From Seriola aureovittata (Eukaryota > Chordata > Actinopteri > Carangiformes > Carangidae), in the NCBI RefSeq assembly GCF_021018895.1, contig NC_079375.1, forward strand, positions 6,814,060 to 6,878,059: a DNA stretch of 64,000 nt, given 5' to 3'. Shown here in pieces: positions 63,101 through 64,000 of this stretch. Numbering within the stretch: position 1 is the stretch's first letter; each line of letters begins with the position of its first letter. The notes below the pieces were generated by a model. That model saw nothing but the letters and a program-made list of their open reading frames with translations, searched no databases and was not told where the DNA came from. The position numbers and the translations under genes were made by a program.

Positions 63101-63648
63101 AGGAATATCAATAATAAAAAGGTATAAGTGTGTTTATAAAATATATAAAGAATGAATACAAATGTTTGCACAAAGAAATGTTTCAAAAACTGACGGAACC
63201 TCAGCTGAACAGGTTTCTGGTGGCAAACAGGTGTGTGTGGGTGTGTACACACATGAAACGTCAGTGTGTATTCACACACAGAAGGTGTGTGTCTGTATGA
63301 TTATGATTCAGTGTTGATGTGAGTCGTTCAGTGAACACACATCGCCATAAGGTGAAAGACAGTGTCATACTTATCGAGCAGAATAAAAACATTAACATTA
63401 ATAATGCAGTGATATACGCAGGTAAACAGTGTTTTACTCACAGAAGATGAACAGGTGTACACAGTAGATATATGAAGCAGGGTTATATTTTCACTGTAGG
63501 TCTTGAATCAGCAGTTGTTATGTCAGTGTTTGCCTGATTTCTTTTTTTCTTAGAGTTACGTGTTTGACGACCGTGATGAAGAGGAAAAAACTGGTGACGT
63601 CCCGGCCAAACAGGCGCCTGGCAGCAAACCGGTGGGTGTGTGTGTGTG

Positions 63649-63695
<47 letters not shown>

Positions 63696-63797
63696 ATGCG
63701 TGGGGATGTTATCAGCTGGTTTGTGACATGTGACTGTGGTCGACAGGGCGTTCTGAAAGGAGTAATGAAAGGTTTGCAATTGAAGTCGTCATCAAAG
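59839..63797 (+). CDS. Second tandem gene related to the ApoL-domain gene, partial (first ten coding exons)
   Basis: Exons 59839-59886, 60063-60089, 60263-60331, 60982-61035, 61362-61442, 61727-61786, 61885-61941, 62038-62103, 63554-63631 and 63747-63797, all phase 0, give 197 codons. The gene runs off the window. It starts MEACMMKPEVKKKPKP and continues PKPPPKPAE. Two copies follow of the module seen in the upstream gene: PAPVVPPRPKDA plus ELSQTQYRMKR, and DIPVVPPRPTEK plus ELNGSNRYSQRR. Later come SVLTGLFRLSQKEKTPKF and GVLKGVMKGLQLKSSSK, which resemble the upstream basic modules. I infer that an ApoL domain lies beyond the window, but it is not seen. The PxxPxR motifs fit SH3 ligands. Confidence 0.72.
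60163..60194. repeat. (TA)n microsatellite
   Basis: About 16 TA units in an intron of the second tandem gene. Confidence 0.9.
61794..61812. repeat. Short (CA)n microsatellite
   Basis: About nine CA units just after a donor site of the second tandem gene. Confidence 0.85.
63634..63695. repeat. (GT)n followed by (GA)n microsatellite
   Basis: GT units starting two bases after the donor of exon 63554-63631, then AGAGAGAGAGAG. They occupy half of a 115-base intron. Confidence 0.9.
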
Positions 63798-64000
63798 GTA
63801 TGAAGCAGCGTCTGGTTTGGTGTTTTCTGCTGGTGGTCGGTGGCTGCACAGTTTCACACTCTCTCTCCTTGTTCTTTTTAACTCGGAGTACGGGGGTTTA
63901 CATGGTTGTGTTGGTGGTGGTGGTAACTGCATTTGTGAGAGTTTGTTCTTTGTGTTTTGAGACTGGATTTCTGGTTTGGACTTAAAAAGACACATTTTGC

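Noticed and set aside
38713..63797. The two ApoL-locus genes as one transcription unit
   Set aside because: The first has a stop codon at 54400-54402 followed by poly-A signals. The second has its own upstream donor, acceptor and ATG. Read-through fusion cannot be excluded without RNA data.

Overview
The window is from a vertebrate nuclear genome, almost certainly a ray-finned (teleost, probably percomorph) fish. The genes are split into many small exons with GT-AG introns. There are long (CA)n/(GT)n and (TA)n microsatellites, and decayed Tc1/mariner, hAT-like MITE, L2-like LINE and tRNA-SINE copies. The telomerase-associated protein gene has a vertebrate-type exon structure. Nothing bacterial, viral or CRISPR-like is present. 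Exon models were built by hand from splice sites, reading-frame continuity and family knowledge. No alignment or transcript data were available.

Layout. (1) About 1078-4703, minus strand: a four-exon gene for a ZNRF1/2-like membrane-associated RING E3 ubiquitin ligase (261 aa), with a CpG-rich first exon. (2) About 4.7-6.4 kb: a head-to-head intergenic region holding a decayed Tc1/mariner transposon. (3) About 6.5-36.76 kb, plus strand: tep1, telomerase-associated (and vault) protein 1. I could join 55 coding exons in one open frame of 2622 codons plus stop, close to the length I recall for human TEP1 (2627 aa). The order is Ser-rich N-terminus, TROVE, vWA-like region, DUF4062, NACHT NTPase, WD40 propellers. 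(4) About 36.8-38.3 kb: intergenic, with an L2-like LINE tail. (5) About 38.3-54.7 kb, plus strand: a 35-coding-exon gene (1034 codons plus stop in one frame). It ends in an apolipoprotein-L domain encoded by one large exon. The first ~715 residues come from 34 small exons, nearly all phase 0-0, that form a tandem array of duplicated exon pairs. (6) About 54.4-57 kb: 3' UTR and intergenic sequence with a tRNA-derived SINE. (7) About 57.0 kb to beyond the window end, plus strand: a related tandem gene, seen only in its first ten coding exons. It repeats the proline-rich exon modules of gene 5.

The most interesting part is the ApoL-domain locus (38-64 kb). Micro-exons encoding short basic, possibly amphipathic segments (GMFKKSPKPFG type) alternate with acidic Ser/Asp segments. 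Further down the array come NPF motifs (EH-domain ligand type) and PxxPxR motifs (SH3 class II ligand type), all ahead of the membrane-active ApoL domain. One exon pair was duplicated recently enough that flanking intron sequence is still similar. One intron of this gene carries (CA)n near its donor and (GT)n at its acceptor, a layout reported in teleosts to pair in pre-mRNA and help splicing. Several perfect hairpins and MITEs lie in the introns.
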